Shown one piece after another: positions 8,211 to 17,588 of a DNA stretch of 64,000 bases. The stretch spans positions 3,197,869 through 3,261,868 of the forward strand of contig NZ_LT575476.1 in the NCBI RefSeq assembly GCF_900086655.1. The letters are read 5' to 3'. The translations under genes and the position numbers were made by a program. The DNA comes from Paenibacillus tuaregi (lineage in GTDB: Bacteria > Bacillota > Bacilli > Paenibacillales > Paenibacillaceae). Every line of letters starts with the position of its first letter. The first letter of the stretch is position 1. The notes beneath the pieces were generated by a model. That model was not told the origin of the DNA. It did not search any database and saw only the letters and a program-made list of their open reading frames with translations.

Positions 8211-8287
8211 GATACAGATGATTCCATCCATACTACTCTATAAAGAGTAACAAACGCCGTACCATTACACAAGCGGGTGACCGCTCC

Positions 8288-9103
8288 TTAATTATAAGGG
8301 ACTCCGTAGCCAAATGACCCTTCTACCAGGCAGCTCTCGGCTGCGAAGCGGGAGCCTTCGATCATGGCAGCCTGCACGTTCTTTTCTCTCAAGCAATGAA
8401 TGAGAAAGGCGGCAATGTAGGAATCCCCTGCTCCCATCGTATCTACAGCTTCGACAACCATGGGCTCCTGGAAATAAAAGCGGGTTCCATCGTAAGCCAT
8501 ACTGCGGCTGCTTCCACGGGTCGCAATGATTAATTGGTTTCCCCCCGCCCATTTGGACCTGATATAATCCTGTGCCGCTTCATCAGTCAAATGACTACAG
8601 GAGAAGAACGCAAAATCCGCATAACCTATATACTTATCCACCTGCTCTTCTTCGAAATCATCAGAGAAATCGAAGGAAAGTGGAACCCCGAGTTGAGTAA
8701 GTTCTGGAAGCAAATGGCCTGTATGACTGTAAAGACCGGTGTGCATAACCGCAAAGTTGCGAATATAAGCCTTATCATCCTCGGTCAGCTGGAGAGGATA
8801 CATGCGGGTTACTCCGCCTTCATTACTTCCGAGGAATACCCGATCCCCATTCTCCAAAGTTACACGGGCGCATCCATTCTCGCCGTCAAAATGACGGCAT
8901 CTGGATACATCGATCTGGAGCTCTTGCAGCACTTGCTCAACATGCCTTGCCTCTTGATCATTGCCAAACGTCCCCATAAAAGCTGCATCGACGCCTAATT
9001 TTTTTGAGAAGACACTAAAATTCACTGCGTTTCCACCAGGGTACATTAGGTTAAGGTGAACATATTTATCTACGACATTATCTCCTATCCCCAGCACTTT
9101 CAT
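8288..9103 (-). CDS. frlD: FrlD-like PfkB family sugar kinase (fructoselysine 6-kinase type)
   Basis: A 271-residue PfkB/ribokinase-fold kinase. The sugar-binding start GIGDNVVDKY, GGNAVNFSVF, and the catalytic DTMGAGDSYIAAF (base aspartate in G-A-G-D) are all present. The layout and several blocks (GDNxVD, PGGNAVN, FDFSD, DTMGAGDS) follow fructoselysine kinase FrlD as I recall it. That enzyme phosphorylates an Amadori compound at C6 so that the neighbouring deglycase can split it. It starts 17 bp after the frlB-like gene, clearly the same operon. Glucoselysine or another glycated amine is an alternative substrate. Intact; ATG start. Confidence 0.78.
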   Translation of the reverse strand: MKVLGIGDNVVDKYVHLNLMYPGGNAVNFSVFSKKLGVDAAFMGTFGNDQEARHVEQVLQELQIDVSRCRHFDGENGCARVTLENGDRVFLGSNEGGVTRMYPLQLTEDDKAYIRNFAVMHTGLYSHTGHLLPELTQLGVPLSFDFSDDFEEEQVDKYIGYADFAFFSCSHLTDEAAQDYIRSKWAGGNQLIIATRGSSRSMAYDGTRFYFQEPMVVEAVDTMGAGDSYIAAFLIHCLREKNVQAAMIEGSRFAAESCLVEGSFGYGVPYN

Positions 9104-9120
9104 GCTATTTTCACCTCGAT

Positions 9121-10089
9121 TTAGTATGCCACTTTGCCCATGTAACGGCGTGTTTCGAGTGGATGATTCCGGACTTCGGCCAACGCTTCACGGTAAACAC
9201 ATAGAATGCTATAGAATAATACCGGATTAAAAAATTCAACTACTTCATCCGCAATGGTATTAATTCCGAGTTCCTTCGCATCCACGATTTCCACTTTCCC
9301 GGCGTATTGGTTAAGGAAGATTCTAGCACGTTCATCCAGAGCACGTGTACGTCCTTCATTCATCAACAGAATGAATGGAGTCTCTTTATCTGTTACTTCG
9401 AACGGACCGTGGAAATACTCTCCAGAATGAATTGAGGATGCATTCAGCCACTGCATCTCCATCAGGGAACAAATTGCGAAGCCGTATGCATGGCCGTAAG
9501 ATGCCCCGCTCGATAAAATGTAGAACAAATCCTCATTCTTATATTTGTCGGCAAAAGCTTGAGCGCGCTCGGCAACAAGCAGCTTGCCGCTATTTATAAT
9601 TCCGCCTATTTTGTTCAATCCACTTTGGAACGCTTCGTATGCCGCATAACCTTCGGTTGTGTTTAAAATTTCCACAGTCAATTCCATAATAATTGCCATA
9701 GGATTGTTCTTAACGTCACTTTCCTCACCCCATTCGTAGATGAAGGAATGATCCGAATATTTCAACAGGGCTGCTTCCCGGTTATGAGTTAAGCCAATCG
9801 TATGTGCTCCTTGTTCTTTAGCTGTTTTGGCCGCTTCCACGGATTCCGGCGTATTCCCCCCATGTGAGCAGACAATAACAACCGAGTCTTTATTTAGCCG
9901 TTTGGGAAGCGCGTGTACAAACTCATTGGCAGTGTACAGCCCTCCTACGATCTTACGTGCTTCACTGTCCAGAAAATACTTAGAGGGATACATGTCGACC
10001 AGAGACCCTCCACAAGCCACTAGATATACCTCTGAAATCCCATTCTCCGTCTGCTTGTTGATTGTCTGGATAACTTTTTGTACGTTCAT
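9121..10089 (-). CDS. frlB: FrlB-like SIS-domain deglycase
   Basis: A 322-residue protein with two sugar-isomerase (SIS) domains: VYLVACGGSLVDMYPSK near the start, and a second domain around HSGEYFHGPFEV. The C-terminal signature is R-R-Y-M-G-K. The family hydrolyses or deglycates 6-phosphorylated Amadori products to glucose 6-phosphate and an amine. The match in domain order, the motif SGEYxHGP and the tail supports FrlB rather than GlmS, since there is no glutaminase domain. It is first in a minus-strand operon with the frlD-like kinase 17 bp downstream. A GGAGAG precedes the ATG, and an operator palindrome lies 18 bp upstream. FrlC-type epimerase is absent. Confidence 0.78.
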   Translation of the reverse strand: MNVQKVIQTINKQTENGISEVYLVACGGSLVDMYPSKYFLDSEARKIVGGLYTANEFVHALPKRLNKDSVVIVCSHGGNTPESVEAAKTAKEQGAHTIGLTHNREAALLKYSDHSFIYEWGEESDVKNNPMAIIMELTVEILNTTEGYAAYEAFQSGLNKIGGIINSGKLLVAERAQAFADKYKNEDLFYILSSGASYGHAYGFAICSLMEMQWLNASSIHSGEYFHGPFEVTDKETPFILLMNEGRTRALDERARIFLNQYAGKVEIVDAKELGINTIADEVVEFFNPVLFYSILCVYREALAEVRNHPLETRRYMGKVAY

Positions 10090-10106
10090 TTTTCTTCTCT
10101 CCTTTT

Positions 10107-10120
10107 ATATAACGTTATAT
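10107..10120. promoter_or_regulatory. operator palindrome ATATAACGTTATAT before the frlB-like gene
   Basis: A perfect 14-bp palindrome, followed at once by a second half-copy (ATAACGTAT, 10118-10127). It lies in the divergent region between the frlB-like operon and the APC permease, so one regulator could control both directions. Confidence 0.65.
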
Positions 10121-10290
10121 AACGTATTATTTACGTGTTTTATATTAACCGCTTTCATTTACCTCGTCAAGAGTTTTATTTTTCAGACAATGGCCTATCC
10201 TAGATAGGACATTTATTGTAATATGAAATTTAAGTTTCTTTATCACATTAATTATGACAACCTGTTAGTCATAAGGGGGATCAGACAGAA

Positions 10291-11631
10291 TTGAAGTCAT
10301 CAGGAGACTCACTGCAGAAGAAATTGCGGCCGCGCCATATCAGTTTCATGGCTATGGGCGGCGTAATCGGAACCGGAATATTTAAAGGAAGCTCAGAAAC
10401 GATCAGTCTCGCTGGCCCGGGTGTTATCTTTTCGTATGTTTTTGCCGGGCTGCTTCTACTGGTTGTCATGGGGGCCATTGCCGAGATGGCCACGGTGTAC
10501 ACAAACAAGAATATGAAAGAGTTTATCCGTGAAGCTTACGGCGAAAGACTTTCCTTTGTTGTTGGCTGGCTGTACTGCTTCATGTGGCTGGCTGTATGTA
10601 TTATAGAAGTTATTGCCGCGGGAAGCTTTCTTCAATACTGGCTGCCCGGGGTTCCCTTGTGGGTGCTAAGCCTTGCCAGCGCAGCGTTCATTGTTCTGAT
10701 CAACACGATGAATGTCCGTGGCTACGGGGAGATGGAATTTTGGCTGGCCGGAATCAAAATTTTTATGATTATTGTATTTATTGTTCTGGGAGCCTGCATC
10801 CTTATCGGAATCATTCCCGACCCCCAGGTTCATGGACTGAAGAACTACACAGAGCATGGCGGCATCTTCCCTAATGGATGGACCGCGATCTTCTCCGCCC
10901 TTCTGGTGGTTATGTTCTCCTATGGGGGTTCAGAGCTTATTGGCCTAACGCTGACTGAAGCTGAGAATGCGGATAAGATTCTGCCTAAAGTGGTCAAGAA
11001 CTTTATCCTGCGGGTCATCCTGTTCTATACCCTGCCCATCCTGATTATCTGCGGATTGATTCCATGGAACCAGCTAAGCGGGAATACAAGTCCATTTGTG
11101 CAGGTGCTGTCATCAACCGGACTGCAAGGAGCGGCTCATCTGATGAACTTCATACTGGTAACGGCCGTCCTGTCCGCTGCCAATTCAGGCATCTATGGAG
11201 CTACCCGGATGCTTCACTCTATGGCAAGCGATGGGGAAGCGCCCTCGAGGCTGCGCAAGCTTTCCCGAAGCGGTGTGCCCATGAACAGCTTAATCTTCTG
11301 TGCGGTAGTTCTGCTGGTCGGCTCCATGCTGGCTTATATTTCACAGGAGGGATTGTTCCGCCTGCTCATGGCCGTGCCTGGGTTTGTGGTAATTCTGGTA
11401 TGGATTTGCATCTGCCTGTCCCAGCTCAAATTGAGAAAGCAATATCCGAAGGAGCCTGGCTTCAAGGTATGGGGATTCCCCTATATCACCGTGCTTACCA
11501 TAGCAGCGTTAACCGTGATCGCGGTACTGTTCGTAGTGGATGCTCAGAACCGTATCAGCATCAGCGTATGTATCGCACTTGTGATTTTCCTGTCCATCTG
11601 GTCGGTATTCAAATTTAAAAAGAAAGCCTAA
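10291..11631 (+). CDS. APC family amino-acid permease, divergent from frlB-like operon
   Basis: A 446-residue permease with about twelve helices and the APC hallmark G-G-V-I-G-T-G-I-F in helix 1 (residues about 23-31). It resembles amino-acid transporters of the AAT branch. The start is TTG at 10291, with AAGGGGGA ten bases upstream. It faces the frlB-like operon across 201 bp that contain the operator palindrome. FrlA, the presumed fructoselysine permease of E. coli, is also an APC protein, so import of a glycated amino acid is a reasonable inference. It ends with the hairpin at 11637-11668. No defects seen. Confidence 0.85.
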   Translation: MKSSGDSLQKKLRPRHISFMAMGGVIGTGIFKGSSETISLAGPGVIFSYVFAGLLLLVVMGAIAEMATVYTNKNMKEFIREAYGERLSFVVGWLYCFMWLAVCIIEVIAAGSFLQYWLPGVPLWVLSLASAAFIVLINTMNVRGYGEMEFWLAGIKIFMIIVFIVLGACILIGIIPDPQVHGLKNYTEHGGIFPNGWTAIFSALLVVMFSYGGSELIGLTLTEAENADKILPKVVKNFILRVILFYTLPILIICGLIPWNQLSGNTSPFVQVLSSTGLQGAAHLMNFILVTAVLSAANSGIYGATRMLHSMASDGEAPSRLRKLSRSGVPMNSLIFCAVVLLVGSMLAYISQEGLFRLLMAVPGFVVILVWICICLSQLKLRKQYPKEPGFKVWGFPYITVLTIAALTVIAVLFVVDAQNRISISVCIALVIFLSIWSVFKFKKKA

Positions 11632-11636
11632 ACCCA

Positions 11637-11672
11637 ACAGAGCCTCTGCGCAGTGCAGACGGCTCTGTTTGT
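11637..11672 (+). terminator. rho-independent terminator after the APC permease
   Basis: ACAGAGCC (11637-11644) pairs with GGCTCTGT (11661-11668), and the inner arms TCTGC/GCAGA extend the stem. TTTGTT follows. Confidence 0.75.
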
Positions 11673-11684
11673 TCATTGCTCTGA

Positions 11685-12143
11685 TCACTCCCCTGATCCA
11701 AGCCAGGAAATTTCTGATTCCACTTGAATTCCATGCTTCCTCAGCAGCGCCGTGGTAACGCCAATCCCTTCAACCTTCATATTCGAGAATTCCCCGTTAT
11801 AGATCATCGCGCTTCCACAGGATGGACTGTACTCCTTCAACACAACGGTTGATGCGCCCATCTCTTGGGCAATCTCCAAGGTCCTATACGCTCCGGCCAC
11901 ATACATTTCTGTCACATCCCTGCCGGAGAGCTCGACCACCTTAGCCCTGCCTTCAAGCACGTCGTTTCCATCACCGCCCTGAATTTCCGCTGGCTCCCTT
12001 GGAACAGAGAACCCTCCGAGCAGTTCAGGACATACGGTTACCGCTTGACCTTCCTCAATTAACCTCGTTATTCGCCTATCCAAACTGCCGCTTCCGTTAT
12101 ATCTCACTTCAAGGCCTGCGAGACAAGAGCTTACAAGAATCAA
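11685..12143 (-). CDS. DUF523 family protein (TudS-like desulfidase family)
   Basis: About 152 residues of the DUF523 family. Three conserved cysteines are visible: in V-S-S-C-L-A-G at the start (Cys7), in V-C-P-E-L (Cys38) and in S-P-S-C-G-S (Cys108). In thiouracil desulfidase TudS, a member of this family, three cysteines hold a [4Fe-4S] cluster that removes sulfur from thionucleobases. Whether this protein has that activity is unknown. I prefer the TTG at 12143, because AGAAGGTG lies six bases before it and family proteins start ILVSSC. A GTG at 12161 is possible but has no ribosome binding site. Single gene. Confidence 0.78.
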   Translation of the reverse strand: MILVSSCLAGLEVRYNGSGSLDRRITRLIEEGQAVTVCPELLGGFSVPREPAEIQGGDGNDVLEGRAKVVELSGRDVTEMYVAGAYRTLEIAQEMGASTVVLKEYSPSCGSAMIYNGEFSNMKVEGIGVTTALLRKHGIQVESEISWLGSGE

Positions 12144-12183
12144 TTTATACACCTTCTTCACTCATTCGAATAGCCTAATTCTA

Positions 12184-12942
12184 TCACAGAATGGCCTGTT
12201 CACCATCCGCATATGCAGATGCCGCTGCTACGAGGTAATAAGCCAGCCCCGTCTGCTGAGACTCCAGCATCTCTCTGTGAAAATCATCCTGCATAAAAAA
12301 GCGGGTCTGTTCCGCAAAATCAGCTGGGCTAAAGGAATGCCCGTGCTGGCTCATAAACTCCAGGTGATTGCGGATCAACCCGGTTACCCGGCTGTCATCG
12401 TGCCTTACCTTCCCTCTTAACGATTCTGCCATGCTGCTCATAAAGTGAGCTGCTTCCTTCGCCTGAGCATTCATTTCTTCCACCTCAATCGGCTCGCTGC
12501 CCAGCATATCATAGTTATATGTGTCTTTGAGGTACTGCTCCTGCTGCGCAAGCGCCTCTCTCCATTCCTCTTCTCCTGCTAATCCGCTGAACATGTCTTT
12601 TGGGTTCATAGCTTCTCCTTTCATTGCTGAAATCATTGAGATGTCCAGTGTCCGGACAACTTCGTTTAATCGTTGTGCTTTTGCAACAAGCTGTGTTCTC
12701 TGCTCCTGCAGGACTTCAAGGCGGTCCGGCTCCCCATCAAGGAGCTGTTTAATGGCTGCTAGCGGGAAATCCAGCTCTTTATAAAAAAGAATCTGCTGCA
12801 GCCTCTCCAGCTCAGGTGTGCCATAAAGACGGTAACCCGACTCACTGATCCCGCCCGGTATCAATAGTCCAAGCTTGTGATAATGATGCAGAGTCTTCAC
12901 CGTAACCTTGGAAATCTCCGAAACCTCTTTTACCGTATACAT
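12184..12942 (-). CDS. MerR family regulator with TipAS antibiotic-recognition domain
   Basis: About 252 residues. The N-terminal MerR helix-turn-helix (YTVKEVSEISKVTVKTLHHYH, then G-Y-R-L-Y) is followed by a dimerisation helix and a C-terminal TipAS-like helical domain with EQTRFFMQDDFH near the end. TipA-type regulators bind thiopeptides or other drugs and switch on genes, often including their own. The start is ATG 12942, since a textbook AAGGAGGTGAG lies just before it; the longer frame would place this site inside the coding sequence. No obvious target operon is adjacent, and the neighbouring CDF transporter has its own unit. Confidence 0.88.
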   Translation of the reverse strand: MYTVKEVSEISKVTVKTLHHYHKLGLLIPGGISESGYRLYGTPELERLQQILFYKELDFPLAAIKQLLDGEPDRLEVLQEQRTQLVAKAQRLNEVVRTLDISMISAMKGEAMNPKDMFSGLAGEEEWREALAQQEQYLKDTYNYDMLGSEPIEVEEMNAQAKEAAHFMSSMAESLRGKVRHDDSRVTGLIRNHLEFMSQHGHSFSPADFAEQTRFFMQDDFHREMLESQQTGLAYYLVAAASAYADGEQAIL

Positions 12943-13056
12943 CTGCTGCTCACCTCCTTCTGACAAGAATCAGTGTAAGGGCTCCTCTTAGGGGAGAGTC
13001 AAGCGTAAAAAGAATAGGCCGGCCAGTAACTCTGGTTGACCTAAAAAGTATGAAAG

Positions 13057-13080
13057 GACTGCTCCCACCGGGAACAGTCC
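13057..13080 (-). terminator. rho-independent terminator of the CDF gene
   Basis: GGACTGTTCCC/GGGAGCAGTCC on the minus strand (13057-13080) forms an eleven-pair stem with one G-U pair and a short loop. A T-rich stretch (TTTCATACTTTTT) follows. Confidence 0.75.
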
Positions 13081-13098
13081 AATCTTTGCCGCCGCAGC

Positions 13099-14124
13099 TT
13101 ACAGCTTATCCGCCGAGGGATTCCAATCTCGAACCCCGTTATCCTCAATAATGCCGATGGTCACATCCGCAATATCCCGGTCCTGAAGCAGGCTGTCTCT
13201 AACTTTGAATTTAATATCATCCGCATCCGCCAGCGTTAATCCAGGCTTCAGTTCAATTAACCCATCCACATGATAATAGCGGCCTTCCTGCATCACACGC
13301 AATTGATATATATCCGTTACATTAGCATTTGAGAAAATAATTTTAGCTACCTTCTCCTCCACCTCAGGTGGGGCGGACACACCGATCAGGCCAACCATAT
13401 TGTCGTAGCCTACCCGAAAGGCAACGGCAATCATCAAGAATCCAATTAGAATGGTGGATATCCCATCCAACAAGGTGAAGCTCGTTAACGAAGTCACCAC
13501 GACCGCGATCAGAGCCAGAAATGCACCTGTTGTTGCCACCAGATCTTCATAAAATACCAGCCGGGTTGGTGGAGCGGCTCTGCCCACATTGCGGAACGCT
13601 GCCGGGATGACCGCAGCCCCCTTGGCTTCCACCCGGGCCTCATGCATAATCTCCTTCATGGCTTTGATCAGAACAAATCCATCCACTGCAATCGATAATA
13701 GAAGTATGGCTAGATTCAGCCAGAATCCGTGTGATTCTGATGGGTGGGATAGTAGATGGAATCCCTCACGTATAGTCTCGTAAGCCATGACGGTTACAAC
13801 AATAACCGCTACCATACAGAACAGATTTATGACCCGGCCAAAGCCTGTCGGAAATCGGCGGGTCGGCTTCTTCTCTGACAGCACGCTCCCCGCAAATACA
13901 AAAGCCTGATTCACAGCATCTGCCGTTGAGTGCATGGCGGAAGCGAACATAGCCCCACTGCCGGTGAATCCAGCTGCAACTCCTTTTACAATGGCAACCC
14001 CTGTGTTTCCAATCGCCGCTAACGCGGATGAGGTATTCCCCTTCTTCAATAATTCCTTAAAGCTGGTTTTACTTTCGTCTGCATTCACTGTGGACGTTTC
14101 CTCCCAAATCATGATTTTATTCAT
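13099..14124 (-). CDS. cation diffusion facilitator (SLC30A9/ZnT9-like)
   Basis: A 341-residue CDF protein with six helices and a cytoplasmic C-terminal domain. The first metal motif reads H-S-T-A-D in helix 2 (residues 65-69). The second, in helix 5, reads E-D-L-V-A-T-T-G rather than HxxxD, a pattern I associate with the ZnT9-like branch. The long loop with RRFPTGFGR also fits that branch. CDF proteins export divalent cations in exchange for protons; the metal is uncertain. The ATG at 14124 lacks a clear ribosome binding site. A GTG at 14088 with GGGAGG eleven bases upstream is an alternative start. Confidence 0.82.
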   Translation of the reverse strand: MNKIMIWEETSTVNADESKTSFKELLKKGNTSSALAAIGNTGVAIVKGVAAGFTGSGAMFASAMHSTADAVNQAFVFAGSVLSEKKPTRRFPTGFGRVINLFCMVAVIVVTVMAYETIREGFHLLSHPSESHGFWLNLAILLLSIAVDGFVLIKAMKEIMHEARVEAKGAAVIPAAFRNVGRAAPPTRLVFYEDLVATTGAFLALIAVVVTSLTSFTLLDGISTILIGFLMIAVAFRVGYDNMVGLIGVSAPPEVEEKVAKIIFSNANVTDIYQLRVMQEGRYYHVDGLIELKPGLTLADADDIKFKVRDSLLQDRDIADVTIGIIEDNGVRDWNPSADKL

Positions 14125-14580
14125 TGTTGTACATATTCATTCAGCTACTATTTACGTGAGTTAGACCTTTTTAGTTTCATAAGTACGATCTGTATATTAT
14201 TAACCATGTGCCATGTATTCGCACCTTACAATTGCAGCTGTACTCTGCTAACCTCCCAACACATATATGACAGATGCCTGTCGTCCTGTGCTGACTCTCT
14301 TTTCTCAGATGATCAGATTCCGGATTCCTTATACCTGAGCTCCTAATAGTTCACTCAAATGTCTTATACCCCCGATCACCCGGCTGCATATCTGTCCGCT
14401 TGTTGAATACTGCTGGTAACTTCGGTTAAACATCTAAAAAAGGTGCACACAAGCCACAATAATAGCTGATGAGCACCTTTATGTGAGTTTACTATGCTGG
14501 TCTTACGTCAACCGTTGCTTGAGCCCGCGCAATTCCAACTATAACCCGGGACGTGACCAAGAACAATCTTCCATTTGAGG
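14125..14580. other. 456-bp gene-free region
   Basis: I find no convincing coding region here. The right half holds a minus-strand hairpin, AAAGGTGC (14473-14480) with GCACCTTT (14439-14446), followed by TTTTTT. It probably terminates the iron-transport operon, although its loop of 26 bases is long. Nothing else stands out. Confidence 0.5.
14435..14480 (-). terminator. probable terminator of the siderophore uptake operon
   Basis: AAAGGTGC/GCACCTTT arms, 26 bases apart, are followed on the minus strand by a run of six T. It lies 101 bp beyond the ATPase stop codon. Confidence 0.5.
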
Positions 14581-15435
14581 TTATACGGTGACGAAAGCGT
14601 CTGCCCGCTTAGTCCCTTTATCGGCACGAGCCGCGGCCTTGGCCGCTCTCAGTCTGCTGTTATCATGCGGGATACATAACGGTGTCCCATACAAGGGATC
14701 CGGGATAATCTCGCATTTCAAGCGGAACACCCTCTCAATCAGCTCCGCATCAACTACCTCTTCCGGCTGTCCCTGCGCTTCAATATGCCCCTCCCGGACC
14801 GCCACTATATGATCAGCATATCTGCAAGCCAGATTGATGTCATGCAGGACCATGACAATCGTGCGGTTGTCGCGGACATTCATCTCATACAGCAGGTCGA
14901 GCACCTCAATTTGGTGAGTGAGATCCAAGTATGTCGTTGGCTCATCCAGCAGAATCACCGGTGTTTCCTGTGCCAGCGTCATGGCAATCCACGCACGCTG
15001 ACGTTGGCCTCCGGAAAGCGAATCCACGGTGCGTTCCGCTAAATCCGTCATACCTGTTGCTTCCAACGCCTTCTGTACAATGTCCTCGTCTTCCTTGGAC
15101 CACATCTTCAGCCAGCTCTGATAAGGATATCTGCCCTGCTTCACAAGCTGAAGCACAGTCAGCCCTTCAGGTGTTGTGGGTCCCTGCGGAAGAATGGCCA
15201 TCTTCCGGGCCACTTCCTTCGTGGACATGGACGTGATCTCTCTGGAGTCCAGAAACACAGAGCCCTTCTGAGGCTTTAGAAGCCTGGCCATGGATCTGAG
15301 CAGCGTGGATTTACCGCAGCCGTTGCTGCCGATGAAGACCGTAATTTTCCCTTTAGGTATGCTTAAATTCAGATTTTCGAAGATATACGTGTCACCATAA
15401 GACAGGCCGAGCTCCCGTACCTCAAGACTGCTCAT
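14581..15435 (-). CDS. iron-siderophore ABC transporter ATP-binding protein (FecE/FhuC/YusV type)
   Basis: A 284-residue ATPase with Walker [10 protein letters not shown] (about 36-44), signature [13 protein letters not shown], Walker [13 protein letters not shown] and the switch histidine in MVLHDIN. These spellings are typical of iron-chelate importers. It is the third gene of a minus-strand operon with two FecCD permeases and follows them by 16 bp. GGAGGG precedes the ATG. The second iron system in this window (30926-33879) has no ATPase, so this one may serve both, as YusV does in B. subtilis. That sharing is inference. Confidence 0.92.
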   Translation of the reverse strand: MSSLEVRELGLSYGDTYIFENLNLSIPKGKITVFIGSNGCGKSTLLRSMARLLKPQKGSVFLDSREITSMSTKEVARKMAILPQGPTTPEGLTVLQLVKQGRYPYQSWLKMWSKEDEDIVQKALEATGMTDLAERTVDSLSGGQRQRAWIAMTLAQETPVILLDEPTTYLDLTHQIEVLDLLYEMNVRDNRTIVMVLHDINLACRYADHIVAVREGHIEAQGQPEEVVDAELIERVFRLKCEIIPDPLYGTPLCIPHDNSRLRAAKAAARADKGTKRADAFVTV

Positions 15436-15451
15436 TTGAATCCCTCCACAG

Positions 15452-16501
15452 CTAATTTCGATTCCGATTCCGGTACAACAAATACATGAAGAAAGGGGCG
15501 CCTATCGCGGCAGTTAGCACTCCCGCAGGAACATCCCGCGGAAGGAACAGAGTCCGTGCGGCCAAATCGGCCAGCAGCAGGATCAACGCGCCCAGCAGAG
15601 CGCTCACAGGAAGCACACTTCCGAAGGAGGAGCCTACCAGCTTGCGGGCCATATGAGGCGCCATTAAGCCAATAAATGCAATGGCTCCGCCGATCGCCAC
15701 AGCCGCTCCCGCAAGAGCCACGCTTAGGGCGATCAGAACCAGACGCTGCCTTTGGACACGGGCTCCGGCGCTTTGGGCGACGTCATCACCCAAAGCTTGG
15801 ATATTGACGCTGCGCGCCTGCAGCCAGGTAAGCCCAAGCAGAACGGCTGTCCAGGGCAGGAGCGTGAGCACATCTTTGTCCATGCTTACCCCATAGATGC
15901 TGCCGGTCATGAACGTTAATGAACGCTCTGCCAGCTGCATCGGTCCCGCGATAATCAGCATATAGGACACCGATTTGATCGCAGCGGACAAGCCGATCCC
16001 GATGAGAACCAGCTTTAACGGATCTACACCTTTCTTCCAGCTCAGTACATATAGAAGTCCCGTAACCACTATAGCGCCCAGGATGGATGCAAGCGGCATC
16101 CAGTGAATCGGAACGGTCCCACCGAAGAGGAAGATGAACAGGACCGCGCCGAATGAAGCGCCTTCCGTGATTCCCGCCACATCGGGGGAAGCAAGGGGAT
16201 TGCGAATGATTCCCTGCAGCACAGCTCCCGCCACTGCAAGAGACGCGCCGACCAGCACCGCGGTTATCACTCTCGGCAGCCGAAGCTTCTCCACAATTAC
16301 TTGATGCATGGGCTCCCCTTCACCCATAAGCACTTTAATCACACTCATCGGCGAGATCCACTTGCTCCCTAACCCGGTACTGATGACCATTACGGCTGCG
16401 CACAGGATTAGCAGGATCAGGGTGATCCATACCGTTTTCTTTTCAACAAGGACTGAAAATCCAGCACGCTCCGAACGGAGAGATTTGTATTTGCTCATCA
16501 T
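15452..16501 (-). CDS. FecCD family siderophore permease, second subunit
   Basis: A 349-residue permease with about ten helices. It carries the FecCD block [19 protein letters not shown] followed by [12 protein letters not shown], the ATPase-coupling region around GDDVAQSAG, and the late [15 protein letters not shown]. It forms the membrane channel together with the preceding subunit. The start ATG (16501) overlaps the upstream stop by four bases, giving tight coupling. The N-terminus is about 20 residues longer than in its partner and basic. The ferric chelate is not predictable from the permease. Confidence 0.92.
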   Translation of the reverse strand: MMSKYKSLRSERAGFSVLVEKKTVWITLILLILCAAVMVISTGLGSKWISPMSVIKVLMGEGEPMHQVIVEKLRLPRVITAVLVGASLAVAGAVLQGIIRNPLASPDVAGITEGASFGAVLFIFLFGGTVPIHWMPLASILGAIVVTGLLYVLSWKKGVDPLKLVLIGIGLSAAIKSVSYMLIIAGPMQLAERSLTFMTGSIYGVSMDKDVLTLLPWTAVLLGLTWLQARSVNIQALGDDVAQSAGARVQRQRLVLIALSVALAGAAVAIGGAIAFIGLMAPHMARKLVGSSFGSVLPVSALLGALILLLADLAARTLFLPRDVPAGVLTAAIGAPFFMYLLYRNRNRN

Positions 16502-17478
16502 GTTCGTCTCCCTTTCCGAGCGATATATACGAAAAAGGGTACTCCCAAAATCGCTGTCATTACACCTACGGGCACCTCTTTAGGCATGGCGATATACCGT
16601 GATCCCAAATCGGCACTCACGAGCAGGATAGCCCCAAGCACCGCGCTGTAAGGAAGAATCCACCGGTAATCCGAACCGACGAGGTAACGTACAATGTGGG
16701 GAATAATGATTCCCACAAATGCGATAGGACCTGCAACGGCAACAGATCCGCCAGCAAGCAGGATCACAGCTACGGCCCCGGACAGCTTGATATAAGCGGT
16801 TCTCTGCCCCAGCCCCTGGGCCATGTCATCCCCCATCGCCAGCACATTGAGGTGGCGTGACAGAAGCAGAGCAATTAACATGCCAACTGTCATATACGGC
16901 CACACCGCCTGCAGCTGCGCCATATCTCGGCCTGCTACTGAACCGACCAGCCAGACGAGAATCTGGTCAAACATTTTACCGTCCGTAAGCATAAGACCTT
17001 GAGTCAATGAGGCAAAAAAAGCCGTCATCGCCGCACCCGCCAAAGTGATCTTGACCGGAGTCATTCCGTCCCTGCCGATGCTTCCCATAAAGAATACCAA
17101 GCCTCCGCTGAGCGCGGCTCCAATTAATGCAACCCAAGTGAACGACTGCTGTCCGGATAGGCCCAGCCACCACGCCGACAGTATAATGAAGAAGGTCGCA
17201 CCCGAATTGACGCCAAGCGTGCTTGGGGATGCAATTGGATTGCGGGTCATGACCTGCATCACTGCACCGGCTACCGCCAGACATGCGCCCACCGAAGCGG
17301 CGATGAGGGCTCTTGGCACCCGGGTGGTCTGGATAATCAGGTGTTCATTGCTCCCGTTGTAATGAAGGAATGATTCCAATACGTTATGAAATGGAATATT
17401 TGTGACTCCAAAGGCAACACTGCATACCACTACCCCTGCAAGAGCAGCCAGTAAGATGCTTAAATATATGACTTTCAT
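16498..17478 (-). CDS. FecCD family siderophore permease, first subunit
   Basis: A 326-residue permease of the BtuC/FecCD family with about ten helices. Family blocks are TRVPRALIAASVGACLAVAGA, MTRNPIASPSTLGVN, GDDMAQGLGQR and FVGIIIPHIVRYLVG. It is the first gene of the operon, running away from the divergent binding-protein gene (17683-18705). A sigma-A type promoter (17531-17559) and a Fur box (17564-17580) lie directly upstream, so it should be repressed by iron. No defects are visible. Confidence 0.92.
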   Translation of the reverse strand: MKVIYLSILLAALAGVVVCSVAFGVTNIPFHNVLESFLHYNGSNEHLIIQTTRVPRALIAASVGACLAVAGAVMQVMTRNPIASPSTLGVNSGATFFIILSAWWLGLSGQQSFTWVALIGAALSGGLVFFMGSIGRDGMTPVKITLAGAAMTAFFASLTQGLMLTDGKMFDQILVWLVGSVAGRDMAQLQAVWPYMTVGMLIALLLSRHLNVLAMGDDMAQGLGQRTAYIKLSGAVAVILLAGGSVAVAGPIAFVGIIIPHIVRYLVGSDYRWILPYSAVLGAILLVSADLGSRYIAMPKEVPVGVMTAILGVPFFVYIARKGRRT

Positions 17479-17530
17479 GTTTGTCCACTTTCTTTTCCTT
17501 CAGATATGTAATTTAGTAAACTCTGTATGA

Positions 17531-17559
17531 ATTTTAGTAGAACCTTATCCCATTGTCAA
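17531..17559 (-). promoter_or_regulatory. sigma-A promoter of the siderophore permease operon
   Basis: On the minus strand, TTGACA (17554-17559) and TAAAAT (17531-17536) are separated by 17 bp. It lies 53 bp before the permease start and next to a Fur box. Confidence 0.8.
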
Positions 17560-17563
17560 TGAA

Positions 17564-17580
17564 TATGAGAATCATTCTCA
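17564..17580. promoter_or_regulatory. Fur box (left)
   Basis: TATGAGAATCATTCTCA contains the inverted repeat TGAGAAT-C-ATTCTCA, matching the 7-1-7 Fur pattern. It adjoins the -35 box of the minus-strand promoter and is close to the plus-strand -35 box. Confidence 0.85.
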
Positions 17581-17588
17581 GATTTTTA

